Positions 53,257 through 62,877 of a stretch of DNA of 64,000 nucleotides are shown piece after piece. A program made the position numbers and the translations under genes. The notes under the pieces are model-generated. The model worked only from the letters and a program-made list of their open reading frames with translations, did no database searches and had not been told where the DNA came from. Origin of the DNA: Odoribacter sp. AF15-53. Its GTDB lineage: Bacteria; Bacteroidota; Bacteroidia; Bacteroidales; Marinifilaceae. Location: positions 62,001-126,000 of the forward strand of contig NZ_QUHC01000003.1 of assembly GCF_003479425.1 (NCBI RefSeq), in the 5' to 3' direction. Each line of letters opens with the position of its first letter. Positions within the stretch are counted from its first letter, which is position 1.

Positions 53257-54729
53257 ATGAAAAGAATTCTATACATATTAATCTTAGGGTTCACGTTAGC
53301 CTCCTGTGATGATTTTCTCACGGAAGAACCCGCACACAGTCAAACGCTGGATAATGCCGTCACGAACTATGACGGTGCTAAAAACGTGATCAACGGAATG
53401 TATGCCACCCTTACACTGGGAAGCGGGACTTCCGGAAGTGATTTCTTCGGCGGGGGCCTTTCATGTGCCCTGTCCACGCAAGCGGGAGTATCCCGGGCCG
53501 GAGGTACCAACTATTATTCGATGTCCTACAATTCGACGACCAACGCACTCGGAACTTTCTGGCAACAATGGTATGCCTGCGTGAATTCGGCTAACGCGGC
53601 AATTATCGCCATTTCGGCATTAGATGAAGGTAAATTCCCGGAAGCCAAGGAGAAAAGCCGGATGATCGCGGAAGCTCGTTGTTTCCGGGCATGGGTAAAC
53701 GCCCATTTGTTGTGGTGTTTCGGACATTTCCGGACTGATGACGAATACGGAATACTGTACAAAGAGGAATTGAGCGATATGATCAACGTGTTTCGTAACC
53801 GCCTGAACGTGAAAGACAGTTATCAAAAGATTTTTGATGACCTGGATGCCGCAATCAAGGATTTAGGCAATTACACTACCTCTAAACGTTTATCCCGCCA
53901 ACTGGCACAAGCGTTAAAAGTAAAATTACTGTTAAACCGGGGCTGGGAAGGTGACTACGCAAACGCACTTACCCTACTGAATGAAACGATCGCAGGTCTT
54001 CCGGCAGATTTCAAAATGGACCCGGATATGAAAAAAATGTACGACGACGCCTGGGATTCGAAAGAGGTTTTATGGGCTCGTTACTTGGAAGACGGTAGTG
54101 GACGGGCATACGCCGAATTCGCATACACACAGACCATCATCCAGACCGGAGATCTGCTGGTTGTCGGTCAGGAACCTTCTTCCCTTAAATCGTTCTACCC
54201 GGAATTCAATTCGTGGCTGGAGAATGATCCCCGTTACGACGTGACCATGGGCTGGGCCCGTCGCTTAAACGCCACCGGCCAACAGTATTTCTGCCCGACA
54301 AAAGTGGCCCGTGGAGGACGTGCCAACATGAACGATAAGTTTACCACGTATTATTTCCGTTACCCGGAATTATTGCTGATGCAAGCTGAATTAAGAGCCA
54401 GAACAGGAGCCACGATTACCGAAGCCCTGGCCCCGATCAACACGCTTCGGGATAACCGTACAAACCCGGTATTGCCCAAAATCCCGGAGCCCGCAACACG
54501 TGAGGAACTCATGGATATCATATTTAAAGAGTATTGCCTGGAATTATTCGTCGAAAACGGGAGTGAATGGTTTGCTTCCCTACGTTTCGAAAAAGCTGGC
54601 AAACCTTGGTTCTACACCTTGAAACCGGACCTGGCGGAAGTCAGTTCGGAGAAATATTGTTGGCCGATTCCTTCCGTGGAAACCAGCGTGAATAATCAGA
54701 TAAAGCCAAACCCCGGTTTTGACAATTAA
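53257..54729 (+). CDS. RagB/SusD family nutrient-binding lipoprotein (locus B)
   Basis: A 490-residue SusD-like lipoprotein. ATG 53257 is chosen because it gives a signal peptide with lipobox Cys17 (FTLASCDDFLTEEP); the frame is open further upstream inside susC. The SusD signature EARCFRAWVNAHLLWCFGHF (about 148-167) and the C-terminal IIFKEYCLELFVENGSEWFASLRF are present. It begins 10 nt after the susC stop. It pairs with SusC at the outer membrane. Confidence 0.94.
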   Translation: MKRILYILILGFTLASCDDFLTEEPAHSQTLDNAVTNYDGAKNVINGMYATLTLGSGTSGSDFFGGGLSCALSTQAGVSRAGGTNYYSMSYNSTTNALGTFWQQWYACVNSANAAIIAISALDEGKFPEAKEKSRMIAEARCFRAWVNAHLLWCFGHFRTDDEYGILYKEELSDMINVFRNRLNVKDSYQKIFDDLDAAIKDLGNYTTSKRLSRQLAQALKVKLLLNRGWEGDYANALTLLNETIAGLPADFKMDPDMKKMYDDAWDSKEVLWARYLEDGSGRAYAEFAYTQTIIQTGDLLVVGQEPSSLKSFYPEFNSWLENDPRYDVTMGWARRLNATGQQYFCPTKVARGGRANMNDKFTTYYFRYPELLLMQAELRARTGATITEALAPINTLRDNRTNPVLPKIPEPATREELMDIIFKEYCLELFVENGSEWFASLRFEKAGKPWFYTLKPDLAEVSSEKYCWPIPSVETSVNNQIKPNPGFDN

Positions 54730-54740
54730 AAATTAGCGTT

Positions 54741-55553
54741 ATGAAAAAGATTATCTATATTTTGTTTTTAGGTATGATCGTGATTTTCACCGCATGCGAA
54801 GATGATTACGACAAACTGATCAAGGAACCCGATGATATCACCTTGAATGAATTGCAACTGAAAAAGTTTACCCACGTGATTCCGGAAGGCGGTTTTAAAT
54901 CCGGGGGAGTAACTTTCAACACGAAAAAGAATAGTGACGGAACTTTCAGTGGATTTGCATATTCCCGCCGAAGTAATCGTTCTCTCACGTGGAGCGGAAC
55001 GGACGCTGCCCTGGATTCCAACCGTTTCAGTGTTTACACGCCCCGCCCCAACCAGACTGAAGTGTATGCCGTCGCTTGCGTAAAAGACGATGATGTCTAC
55101 TTTACCCTGGATCGTGCAGCCGTAGTAGAGCATGTACTGGTAGCCAACACCACTTATGCTTACTTCGCCATGAATTACGGTAAAGACACCGGCCCCACCC
55201 CAATAGCCAATCCCAACATCCCTTCTGCACCCAAAGGGATTTGGCAAACTTACGCCCCGGGTGTAGAACGGGCTTTAAATCTCAACAATGATTATTTCAA
55301 ATTGATTATCAATGGATTTTTGAATAATCAACCAACCGGAACTGTCGAATTCTACCTGTGCTGTCGCAAAGGAGCCGATCCGGCAAACCCGACGTTCAGT
55401 TTCCTGCGATCAGACTGGATAAAGGCAGATTTACAGAATCTAGGTACCGTGGATAAAGTGGTTTTCAAGGTGGAATGTTCCTATCAAGACGGGAGTGGCA
55501 AAAGTTTGATTCCGGCCTGGTTCTGTCTGGATGGAATTCGTATTCGTAAATGA
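54741..55553 (+). CDS. DUF4465 domain-containing lipoprotein (locus B)
   Basis: A 270-residue lipoprotein (Cys19 in IFTACEDDYD). The DUF4465 beta-sandwich is recognisable by FSGFAYSRRSNRSLTW, VEHVLVANTTYAYFAM, NDYFKLIINGFLNNQPTGTVEFYLCC and LQNLGTVDKVVFKVECS…AWFCLDGI. The family consists of exported, probably ligand-binding proteins. It begins 11 nt after susD and its stop overlaps the start of the thioredoxin-like gene (ATGA), so the two are coupled. It occupies the place held in locus A by the DUF4843 and PKD-like lipoproteins. Confidence 0.86.
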   Translation: MKKIIYILFLGMIVIFTACEDDYDKLIKEPDDITLNELQLKKFTHVIPEGGFKSGGVTFNTKKNSDGTFSGFAYSRRSNRSLTWSGTDAALDSNRFSVYTPRPNQTEVYAVACVKDDDVYFTLDRAAVVEHVLVANTTYAYFAMNYGKDTGPTPIANPNIPSAPKGIWQTYAPGVERALNLNNDYFKLIINGFLNNQPTGTVEFYLCCRKGADPANPTFSFLRSDWIKADLQNLGTVDKVVFKVECSYQDGSGKSLIPAWFCLDGIRIRK

Positions 55554-56674
55554 TACCTCGTATGACAAAAAGATGGTTATTACTCCTGTTGACAGCATGC
55601 CTGTTAACAGGAGCATACGGACAAAACCGGAGCGTGAACCTGCCCAAGAACATACCCTTACCCGATGTTCTCAAAAAGGCAAAAAAGCAAAAGAAATTCG
55701 TGTTGCTGGACTTTGGCTCTCCCAGATGTTCCCCTTGTTTGTTTATCAAGAATCACATATTCACGATCGACAGCATCGCCGACTTTATCAACGAACGTTT
55801 CGTGAGTGTCGATTATACCGAGGGACCGGAAAAAAAGCGCCTGAGTAAAATATACGGGGTATACACGGAACCCGTACTTCTGATCTGCAATGCTCAAGGG
55901 AAACTGATGCACCGCATGGAAGGCAAATGTACCCCCGGGGAAATGATGAGCCGCTTGCGTCAAGGGTTAGACGTGAAAAACAACCTGATTGCCCAAGATG
56001 CAAAGTATGCCAACGGAAACCGGGAAGCGGAATTCCTGATTAGTTACATCGAAACATTGCACATTGCCGGACTGAGAGCGCAAAGAGACTCGGTATTACG
56101 GAATATCTTTTCCCCTACTTTTGACATGGAGACATTAAAGACTCCCGAATATTGGAATGTCTTCTTGCGCTACAATGAATCTCCCGTTAGCCGGGAAGGT
56201 TGTTATGTCTTCAGCCACCGGGAAGAGTTCTACAAGCTATTCGGAGAAAAGGTGGTAAACGGGAAAATAGACAACATGTTCAACGGTAAGCTCCGGACTT
56301 ATACTTACGGACAAACCCCTCCGATTGAGTCAAAAGAATACCGAGATATCCTGACTTGTCTTCAAAACACAGATTACCCGAAATCAACCGAATGGTTGAT
56401 TTACCTGATGCCGGCGCAATATAAATTCAAAGATTGGATGAGTATGGTAAAAGCTATTGATCATGCCCTTGATTTCAATATTCCGAAAGGAAAAGCCAAG
56501 GAGACCTATATGATCATGATGTCCAGACAAATCTGTTGGTATTCGGACTGTCACGAGGCTCTGACCTACGCGCTGAAATGGATAGACCGGGTGCTGGAAA
56601 CAACAGCTGATCCCTCTAAAATACAAAGTGAACGGGAACAAATCATCCAGAAAATGAATGAATTAAAACAGTAA
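55550..56674 (+). CDS. Periplasmic thioredoxin-like protein with CSPC motif (locus B)
   Basis: A 374-residue exported protein with a signal peptide (about 7-25, ending TGAYGQ). The thioredoxin fold (about 30-150) has the site GSPRCSPC (Cys60, Cys63), so the usual Trp-Cys-Gly-Pro-Cys is changed to Arg-Cys-Ser-Pro-Cys, and a cis-Pro segment YTEPVLL. About 220 helical residues of unknown fold follow. Length and layout match the locus A protein at 2673-3779. ATG 55550 overlaps the DUF4465 stop by 4 nt; ATG 55562 is an alternative. The changed motif suggests a different redox potential or partner. Confidence 0.86.
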   Translation: MIPRMTKRWLLLLLTACLLTGAYGQNRSVNLPKNIPLPDVLKKAKKQKKFVLLDFGSPRCSPCLFIKNHIFTIDSIADFINERFVSVDYTEGPEKKRLSKIYGVYTEPVLLICNAQGKLMHRMEGKCTPGEMMSRLRQGLDVKNNLIAQDAKYANGNREAEFLISYIETLHIAGLRAQRDSVLRNIFSPTFDMETLKTPEYWNVFLRYNESPVSREGCYVFSHREEFYKLFGEKVVNGKIDNMFNGKLRTYTYGQTPPIESKEYRDILTCLQNTDYPKSTEWLIYLMPAQYKFKDWMSMVKAIDHALDFNIPKGKAKETYMIMMSRQICWYSDCHEALTYALKWIDRVLETTADPSKIQSEREQIIQKMNELKQ

Positions 56675-56679
56675 TACAT

Positions 56680-56726
56680 GTGTGTCAAAAGTCACTTTGA
56701 AATAAATAGACTTTTGGCACACTTTT
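56680..56726. terminator. Bidirectional terminator at the end of locus B
   Basis: GTGTGTCAAAAGTC (56680-56693) pairs with GACTTTTGGCACAC (56709-56722) over 14 bp with one G-U pair, followed by TTTT. It lies between the convergent thioredoxin-like and LAB_N genes. Confidence 0.75.
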
Positions 56727-57339
56727 ACTGACTTTCTGACTTCTTCGAAAGATAGATATTCCGGCTGTAAGCCAACAATCCCGTGGATTGCCCCAGAATC
56801 AAAACAGGGTCTTTCCGATAAATCGCATAGGACACGATAATCAAGGAACCGAACAAGCTGATAATCCAAAAACCGATAGGTAAAAGCGATTCGTCCTTAC
56901 GCTTAGAATAAATCCATTGATAAATAAAACGCAGCGTGAATATAATCTGCCCCATTGACCCGTAAATTAGCAACCACAAGGGTATTTTCTCATTCCTGAA
57001 GAATTGATCGACAAAAGCACCCGCATCCTTCAACATATACAAGATTGCCGCAACCGGGGTGAGAAGCAGCAATGTCCGAATAACGACCGGTAATTTCTTC
57101 CACTGATGTTTCTTATCCAGATTCCATATATATATGTAATAAGAAATCATCTGCCCCAGGATAATCGCAAAATCGTCTCTCATCCATCCATATATAAATA
57201 ACAGGAATGATCCCAGTATACTCAACTGCCAAAATATCGCCGGAGAAATTACTTTCTTCGCACGCTCGGACAATATCCATTGCAACAGGATCCGGGCAGA
57301 AAAGAATATTTGGGCTAGAAATCCGATAATGTAAATCAT
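56725..57339 (-). CDS. Membrane protein with two LAB_N (lipid A biosynthesis N-terminal) domains
   Basis: A 204-residue membrane protein with about six helices, made of two copies of the LAB_N module: FLAQIFFSARILLQWILSERAKKVISPAIFWQLSILGS (about 7-44) and GSMGQIIFTLRFIYQWIYSKRKDESLLPIGFWIISLFGS (about 126-164). LAB_N is named after the N-terminus of lipid-A-disaccharide synthase but no LpxB catalytic domain is present. Such proteins usually sit beside DPM1/ArnC-like GT2 genes, as here (131-nt gap to the GT2 gene), and may handle the polyprenyl-linked sugar. Confidence 0.87.
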   Translation of the reverse strand: MIYIIGFLAQIFFSARILLQWILSERAKKVISPAIFWQLSILGSFLLFIYGWMRDDFAIILGQMISYYIYIWNLDKKHQWKKLPVVIRTLLLLTPVAAILYMLKDAGAFVDQFFRNEKIPLWLLIYGSMGQIIFTLRFIYQWIYSKRKDESLLPIGFWIISLFGSLIIVSYAIYRKDPVLILGQSTGLLAYSRNIYLSKKSESQ

Positions 57340-57469
57340 GAGTAAACTAAAAATTAAAAGATAAAACCAAAAGATAATCTATTTCGTGATTTTCGATTAG
57401 GTGATTTCCATCGCACAAATTGACGCATCTTAATCACGGAACCGATAATATTCATTTTAATTCTCCATT

Positions 57470-58204
57470 TCAATTGTTTAGGTTATTTTCGGCTACCTGA
57501 TAGTTGATATATCTCTTTTTCATCCAGCGATAGGCGAAACAATCCTTAAAAGGCCCCACCAAACGGTTCGTTAGGTTATACTTGGACTTCCCCGCAATAC
57601 GGGGGAAGTGACGCACAGGGACTTGTTTCACTCGCCCGTTCTGCAATTGTATCAAGGCTGGCAAGAAACGGTGCATTCCCGTGAAGAAAGGAATTCTTTT
57701 GGCGTAATCCGTCCGTAATATCTTGAGCGGACATCCCGTGTCTTCCACCCCATCGTGAGTCATCATCCGACGGAAACCATTGGCAATCCGGGATGACATA
57801 TTCTTGACAAAACTATCTTTTCGCCCCGTACGGATTCCCATAACCATTTCGTATTGGTCGGCATCTTCCAACAGATGATTGAAATCTTGCGGGGTGGTCT
57901 GGAGATCTGCATCAATGTAACCCACCCATGGGGAATAACTACTATCAATCCCGGCTTTCATCGCCGCACTCAACCCGCCGTTACGAGCCAAGTTCAAGAA
58001 AAAGAACGCCTCGTTACGCCCGCAAACCTCACGAATAAGACGCTCGCTATTATCCTTAGAACCATCGTTTACAAATAACACGCAAGAAGATACCTTCGCC
58101 TCTTTTAAAAACTCACCTAATTCTTTCTCTAGTCTTAAGATATTCCCCTCTTCGTTATACACTGGAACAATGACAGTTAATTGATAGTTTGCGGTTTTAT
58201 TCAT
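57470..58204 (-). CDS. Family 2 glycosyltransferase, DPM1/ArnC-like
   Basis: A 244-residue GT-A glycosyltransferase: VIVPVYNEEGNI (about 11-22), FVNDGSKDNS, LARNGGLSAAMKAGID and the metal-binding GYIDADLQTTPQD (DAD near 95-97) are diagnostic, with VEDTGCPLKILR further on. It would transfer a sugar from a nucleotide donor to undecaprenyl phosphate on the cytoplasmic face. It lacks the C-terminal membrane helices of ArnC, which the adjacent LAB_N protein might replace in function (inference). The product would be a donor for ArnT-like enzymes such as those at 44493-47886. Confidence 0.9.
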   Translation of the reverse strand: MNKTANYQLTVIVPVYNEEGNILRLEKELGEFLKEAKVSSCVLFVNDGSKDNSERLIREVCGRNEAFFFLNLARNGGLSAAMKAGIDSSYSPWVGYIDADLQTTPQDFNHLLEDADQYEMVMGIRTGRKDSFVKNMSSRIANGFRRMMTHDGVEDTGCPLKILRTDYAKRIPFFTGMHRFLPALIQLQNGRVKQVPVRHFPRIAGKSKYNLTNRLVGPFKDCFAYRWMKKRYINYQVAENNLNN

Positions 58205-58257
58205 TTGCCGAGAAAATTTATATTATCAATTTAAATTATAGTTATAACAAAAATCAT

Positions 58258-58265
58258 TAGCTTTG
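58258..58265 (+). promoter_or_regulatory. -7 promoter box (TAGCTTTG) of pyrH
   Basis: TAGCTTTG matches TAnnTTTG and lies 95 nt before the pyrH start codon. No well-spaced TTTG is seen upstream. Tentative. Confidence 0.3.
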
Positions 58266-58360
58266 TTGTTACGTTTTTGCGTGCAAAAGCGATAAAATCA
58301 TTCTAGTTTTTTATACTGAGAATAACTATTTTTTGTTTTAAAAATTAAACGAACAAAGAT

Positions 58361-59065
58361 ATGCAATATAACCGAATTTTGTTAAAACTCAGCGGAGAAT
58401 CTTTAATGGGCGAACAAAAATATGGTATTGACACCCGGTGTCTAGAAAGCTATGCCCGTCAAATTCATGAAATAGTAGACATGGGAATCCAGGTCGGAAT
58501 CGTCATCGGTGGCGGTAATATTTTCAGAGGACTGAGCGGTACAAATAAAGGTTTTGACCGGGTAAAAGGCGATAGCATGGGGATGCTGGCAACCGTGATC
58601 AATAGTCTGGCACTTAGTTCTGCACTAGACAACGAGGGGTGCAAGAATAAGGTATTGACCGCTATCCGCATGGAGCCAATCGGGGAATTTTACTCGAAAG
58701 CCAAAGCCATGGAATACCTGCAATCCGGACATGTAACGATTATCAGCGGGGGAACGGGAAACCCTTATTTTACTACAGACACGGCCAGCAGCTTGCGAGC
58801 AATCGAGATTGAAGCCGACGCCATGTTCAAAGGTACCCGCGTGGACGGTATTTACACCGCCGACCCGGAGAAAGACCCGACCGCAACGAAATTCGACAAA
58901 ATCACGTACGACGAGATATACAACCGGGGCCTCAAAGTCATGGACCTGACAGCCACGACTATGTGCAAGGAAAATCACTTACCGATCATCGTATTCAACA
59001 TGGATCAACCGGGCAATCTTAAAAAAGTTATCTTGGGAGAAAACATCGGAACGATTGTTTATTAA
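58361..59065 (+). CDS. pyrH: UMP kinase
   Basis: A 234-residue amino-acid-kinase-fold enzyme that phosphorylates UMP to UDP in the cytoplasm. RILLKLSGESLMG (about 5-17), VIGGGNIFRG (about 47-56), GTGNPYFTTDTASSLRAIEIEADAMFKGTRVDGIYTADP and the C-terminal VFNMDQPGNLKKVI are diagnostic. It is followed after 63 nt by dxs; the gap holds a repeat-built hairpin. Confidence 0.97.
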   Translation: MQYNRILLKLSGESLMGEQKYGIDTRCLESYARQIHEIVDMGIQVGIVIGGGNIFRGLSGTNKGFDRVKGDSMGMLATVINSLALSSALDNEGCKNKVLTAIRMEPIGEFYSKAKAMEYLQSGHVTIISGGTGNPYFTTDTASSLRAIEIEADAMFKGTRVDGIYTADPEKDPTATKFDKITYDEIYNRGLKVMDLTATTMCKENHLPIIVFNMDQPGNLKKVILGENIGTIVY

Positions 59066-59120
59066 TTGAAAATGGAGAATTGAAAATTGAAAATAATGAT
59101 TTCCTTCGTTTGTTTTCAAT
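59065..59120. repeat. ATTGAAAA repeats with inverted copy between pyrH and dxs
   Basis: ATTGAAAA occurs three times (59065-59072, 59079-59086, 59086-59093). Its exact inverse, TTTTCAAT, is at 59113-59120, so the last copy can form an 8-bp hairpin. It starts at the pyrH stop codon and ends 8 nt before dxs. No U-run follows the stem. Confidence 0.6.
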
Positions 59121-59128
59121 AATAAGTC

Positions 59129-61015
59129 ATGGCGGAAAAAGAAAAGAACATACTAAACACTATAGACTCTCCCGATGATTTGAAAAAGATCCCGGAGGAC
59201 GATCTAATTCAATTATGCAAAGAGTTACGCGAGAAGATCATTGACGAGTGCTCGGAACACCCGGGACATTTTGGTGCCGGATTGGGAGTTGTCGAACTGA
59301 CGGTTGCACTACATTACGTTTTTGATGCTCCTTACGATAACATCGTGTGGGATGTCGGGCACCAAGCTTACCCCCACAAGATCCTGACCGGAAGAAGAGA
59401 AAATTTCTGCACGAACCGGCAATACAAGGGACTCAGCGGTTTTCCCAAAAGAACCGAAAGCAAATACGATGCTTTCGGCACGGGGCACTCTTCTACTTCC
59501 ATTTCCGCCGCCTTGGGTATGGCTGTTGCCGCCAAGCTGAACGGGGAGGAAGACCGTCAATCGATAGCAATCATCGGAGACGGGGCCATGACCGGGGGAC
59601 TGGCTTTCGAGGGCTTGAATAACGCAGGAATAAACAACGCCAACCTGTTGGTTATCTTGAATGACAACAACATGGCCATCGACCCCAACGTCGGCGGCAT
59701 GAACGAATACTTGTTGGATATCACGACTTCCAAAACTTATAACAAGTTGAAAGAAGACATCTGGCACATCCTCGGCCGCATCAACAAAATCAGTCCGGGA
59801 GCCCGGAACTTTATCCAAAAGATAGACAACAGTGTCAAGTCGCTCATGTTGCGACAAAGTAATTTATTCGAGGCTTTGGGATTCCGGTATTTCGGCCCCG
59901 TGGACGGACACGACGTAAATCACCTTATCAAAGTCCTGCGGGATTTAAAAGATATAAAAGGCCCAAAACTTTTGCACTGCATCACGGTAAAAGGGAAAGG
60001 CTTCAAACAAGCCGAGATCGACCAGACAACATGGCACGCCCCGGGGAAATTTAACAAAGAGACCGGGGAAATTATTAAAGAAAGTAAGCCCAATACCCCT
60101 CCAAAATTCCAAGACGTGTTCGGACACACGATTCTGGAACTGGCACACACGAACCCGAAAATCGTGGGTATCACGCCAGCCATGCCGAGCGGGTGTTCCC
60201 TGAACATCATGATGAAAGAAATGCCGGAGCGGTGTTTTGACGTGGGAATTGCCGAACAACACGCTGTTACTTTTTCAGCCGGGTTGGCCGCACAAGGTCA
60301 CGTCCCGTTCTGTAACATATATTCCTCTTTCATGCAACGCGCATTCGACCAAGTCATTCACGACGTAGCTCTTCAAAAACTTAACGTCGTATTCTGTCTC
60401 GACCGGGGTGGTCTGGTAGGAGCCGACGGGGCCACGCACCACGGGGCATTTGATCTGGCAAGTTTCCGGTGCATCCCGAACATGACGATCGCCTCCCCAC
60501 TGAACGAGGAAGAATTACGGAACATGATGTACACGGCTCAATTGCCAGATCAAGGACCTTTCTCCATCCGTTACCCGCGAGGCAACGGGACCATGGTAGA
60601 ATGGCACACTCCGTTTAAAGAATTAACTATCGGCAAAGGCCGCTGCCTGATCGAAGGCAATGATATTGCCATCGTTTCCATCGGGGCTATCGGCAACGAG
60701 GCCCTGAAAGCGATACAGAAAACAACCGACCGATCGGTAGCTTTCTACGATATGCGATTCCTAAAACCGCTGGACGAAGAATTACTTCACGGGGTCTTTC
60801 GCAAATTCAAAAAAATCATTACCTTAGAGGACGGAACTATTGTCGGTGGATTAGGTAGTGCGGTGCTCGAATTCATGGCAGACCACGGCTATTCGGCTAA
60901 AATCGTGCGGCTCGGCATTCCGGATCATTTTGTGGAACATGGAAGCCAACAACAGCTTTACCACGAGTGCGGGTATGATTGCGAATCCATCTGTCAGACA
61001 ATCTGTTCGATATAA
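59129..61015 (+). CDS. dxs: 1-deoxy-D-xylulose-5-phosphate synthase
   Basis: A 628-residue ThDP-dependent enzyme that joins pyruvate and glyceraldehyde 3-phosphate in the first step of the MEP isoprenoid pathway. Visible motifs: [16 protein letters not shown] and [14 protein letters not shown], the ThDP/Mg motif [18 protein letters not shown]…[16 protein letters not shown], the transketolase-like pyrimidine domain with [17 protein letters not shown], and [20 protein letters not shown]. It supplies precursors for prenyl synthases such as the one at 1546. It is 18 nt upstream of the Crp/Fnr gene. Confidence 0.97.
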   Translation: MAEKEKNILNTIDSPDDLKKIPEDDLIQLCKELREKIIDECSEHPGHFGAGLGVVELTVALHYVFDAPYDNIVWDVGHQAYPHKILTGRRENFCTNRQYKGLSGFPKRTESKYDAFGTGHSSTSISAALGMAVAAKLNGEEDRQSIAIIGDGAMTGGLAFEGLNNAGINNANLLVILNDNNMAIDPNVGGMNEYLLDITTSKTYNKLKEDIWHILGRINKISPGARNFIQKIDNSVKSLMLRQSNLFEALGFRYFGPVDGHDVNHLIKVLRDLKDIKGPKLLHCITVKGKGFKQAEIDQTTWHAPGKFNKETGEIIKESKPNTPPKFQDVFGHTILELAHTNPKIVGITPAMPSGCSLNIMMKEMPERCFDVGIAEQHAVTFSAGLAAQGHVPFCNIYSSFMQRAFDQVIHDVALQKLNVVFCLDRGGLVGADGATHHGAFDLASFRCIPNMTIASPLNEEELRNMMYTAQLPDQGPFSIRYPRGNGTMVEWHTPFKELTIGKGRCLIEGNDIAIVSIGAIGNEALKAIQKTTDRSVAFYDMRFLKPLDEELLHGVFRKFKKIITLEDGTIVGGLGSAVLEFMADHGYSAKIVRLGIPDHFVEHGSQQQLYHECGYDCESICQTICSI

Positions 61016-61033
61016 ACAACAACAGATTTAATT

Positions 61034-61735
61034 ATGAAAGAAGAGCCTTTATTACCAGACGTGAACGAATGTATTAGCAAATTCAAACTGACATTTAAAA
61101 ACGTGATAGACCCGGAAATCGAGGCCTTACTCGTCGACTCCACCATTAAATTCCACAAAAAAGGAGATTATATCTACAACGAGGGAGCCCGCATCAAGGG
61201 CTGCTATTTCCTTTTTTCAGGTATTGTGAAGATCTTTCAAACCGGGGTTGCAGGAAAAGACCAGATCATCCGCTTCGGGAAAGAGGGAGACATTTTCGGG
61301 TTCCGTTCCGTCATCCGTAATGAAGCAGCCTGTACTTCCGTGGAAACCATGTCGGACTGTATCCTGTGTTTTATCCCCAATACCTCTTTGATGCACATGA
61401 TTACCCATAGTCCCAGCTTCGCTTATGAAATGATGCAAATCGCCTGCAAAGAGCTAGGAGCAGCCAATCACTACATCCGGGATATCGCCCAAAAATCTGT
61501 GAAAGCTCGGCTAGCAGAAATCCTGTTACTGATAGCCTCTGATTTCGGGGTTGAAGAAGATGGCACGCTAAAACTCAACGTCACGCGGGAAGACTTGAGC
61601 AATTTCGTGGGAACCGCCACGGAGACCCTCATACGACTACTTTCCGATCTAAAAAACGAGGGACTTGTCGAAATAAAAGGGAGAAAAATAAAATTATTAC
61701 AGCGAGATAAACTACAACAAATCATAAATAACTGA
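61034..61735 (+). CDS. Crp/Fnr family transcriptional regulator
   Basis: A 233-residue regulator with an N-terminal cyclic-nucleotide-binding-type beta roll (about 25-140; KKGDYIYNEGARIKGCYFLFSGIVKI) and a C-terminal winged helix (about 155-230; LNVTREDLSNFVGTATETLIRLLSDLKNEGLVEIKGRKIKLL). The cysteines are not in the arrangement of an Fnr iron-sulfur site, so its effector is not evident. It starts 18 nt after dxs. It may regulate the porin and Gate-domain genes that follow, which is inference. Confidence 0.92.
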   Translation: MKEEPLLPDVNECISKFKLTFKNVIDPEIEALLVDSTIKFHKKGDYIYNEGARIKGCYFLFSGIVKIFQTGVAGKDQIIRFGKEGDIFGFRSVIRNEAACTSVETMSDCILCFIPNTSLMHMITHSPSFAYEMMQIACKELGAANHYIRDIAQKSVKARLAEILLLIASDFGVEEDGTLKLNVTREDLSNFVGTATETLIRLLSDLKNEGLVEIKGRKIKLLQRDKLQQIINN

Positions 61736-61835
61736 AAATCACAGTATTTATAAAACTTGTTTTTTTCTCCTTTTATTTGGTAAATTTACTCTTTTTTTGT
61801 TATTTGGCCGCCAAATTAAATCATTATTTAAAGGT

Positions 61836-62867
61836 ATGAAAAAAATACTCCTCACTTTACTTTGGGGTACTTGTTTTTTTGTTGTACAAGCTCAAGAAGA
61901 GTTACTAAAGTTACAAGCTGAAACGCGTATAGACTATCAACGCGAGTATGTAGATGGAACATCTATCCATTCTAATTCCGGATTCAAAGGAAGATATTTA
62001 AATGTCATTGTCAGCGGAACTATCGCAAAGCAGTTTTCCTATTCTTACAGGCAACGTCTAAACAAAGCTCACTCGAACCAAAGTTTTTTTGATGCCACGG
62101 ATTGGCTATATTTAACCTATCGCCCAGACGAACATTGGAGCGTATCAGTCGGTAAACAAGTGGTAGGTATTGGAGGCTATGAGTACGATCGTGCACCTAT
62201 AGATCTCTATTTCTGTTCGGAATACTGGAATAATATTCCCTGTTATCAAATGGGTATTAGTGCAGATTACACCTTTAGCCAGGGAAAAGATAAAGTGATG
62301 TTTCAACTCTGTCAAAGTCCTTTCCATGCTTACGCAGATGATATGTACGCCTATAATTTCATGTGGTACGGCTCTCACGGTTGGTTCAATACCATCTATT
62401 CCGTGAATATGATCGAGTACCAACCCGACAAATATATCAGCTACATCGCCTTGGGACATCGTTTAGACTTCGGGGAAATCGCTTTGGAACTTGATTTAAT
62501 GAACCGGGCTACCGATCATCAAACTTACTTTTTCAGGAATTGTTCAATAATGGGAGAACTTTCCTATCATCCATCGGAAAGCTTTAACTTCTTCGGGAAA
62601 GTGACCTATGATGTAAACACGACCCAAGTGAAGACAGACTATTGCGTACACCCCGGCACTGAACTTACTTACGTGGGCGGTGGAGTAGAATTTTACCCGA
62701 TAAAAAACAACCGAAATTTACGTTTACATGCTTTCTATTCTTATTCTTTCGGTCACAACGGGAATGCGGAAGGCGCCATTCCTCCCGAACAAAGTATCCT
62801 AAATGTAGGAATAAAATGGAAAGTTGACTTTCTCTCATTCAAGAACAAAAAAATAAATTTTAATTAG
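61836..62867 (+). CDS. Phosphate-selective-porin-like (OprO/OprP-like) outer-membrane protein
   Basis: A 343-residue exported protein with a signal peptide (about 1-19, …VVQAQ) and a strand-rich body with many aromatic residues: YRQRLNKAHSNQSFFDATDWLYLTYRPDEHWSVSVGKQ and GYEYDRAPIDLYF are like the OprO/P porin pattern, and it ends with an odd basic tail after KWKVDF. ATG 61836 gives the signal peptide and is preferred to the open frame from 61797. It is more AT-rich than dxs. The next gene starts 10 nt downstream, so the porin and the inner-membrane protein are probably cotranscribed. Confidence 0.78.
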   Translation: MKKILLTLLWGTCFFVVQAQEELLKLQAETRIDYQREYVDGTSIHSNSGFKGRYLNVIVSGTIAKQFSYSYRQRLNKAHSNQSFFDATDWLYLTYRPDEHWSVSVGKQVVGIGGYEYDRAPIDLYFCSEYWNNIPCYQMGISADYTFSQGKDKVMFQLCQSPFHAYADDMYAYNFMWYGSHGWFNTIYSVNMIEYQPDKYISYIALGHRLDFGEIALELDLMNRATDHQTYFFRNCSIMGELSYHPSESFNFFGKVTYDVNTTQVKTDYCVHPGTELTYVGGGVEFYPIKNNRNLRLHAFYSYSFGHNGNAEGAIPPEQSILNVGIKWKVDFLSFKNKKINFN

Positions 62868-62877
62868 TATATAGATA

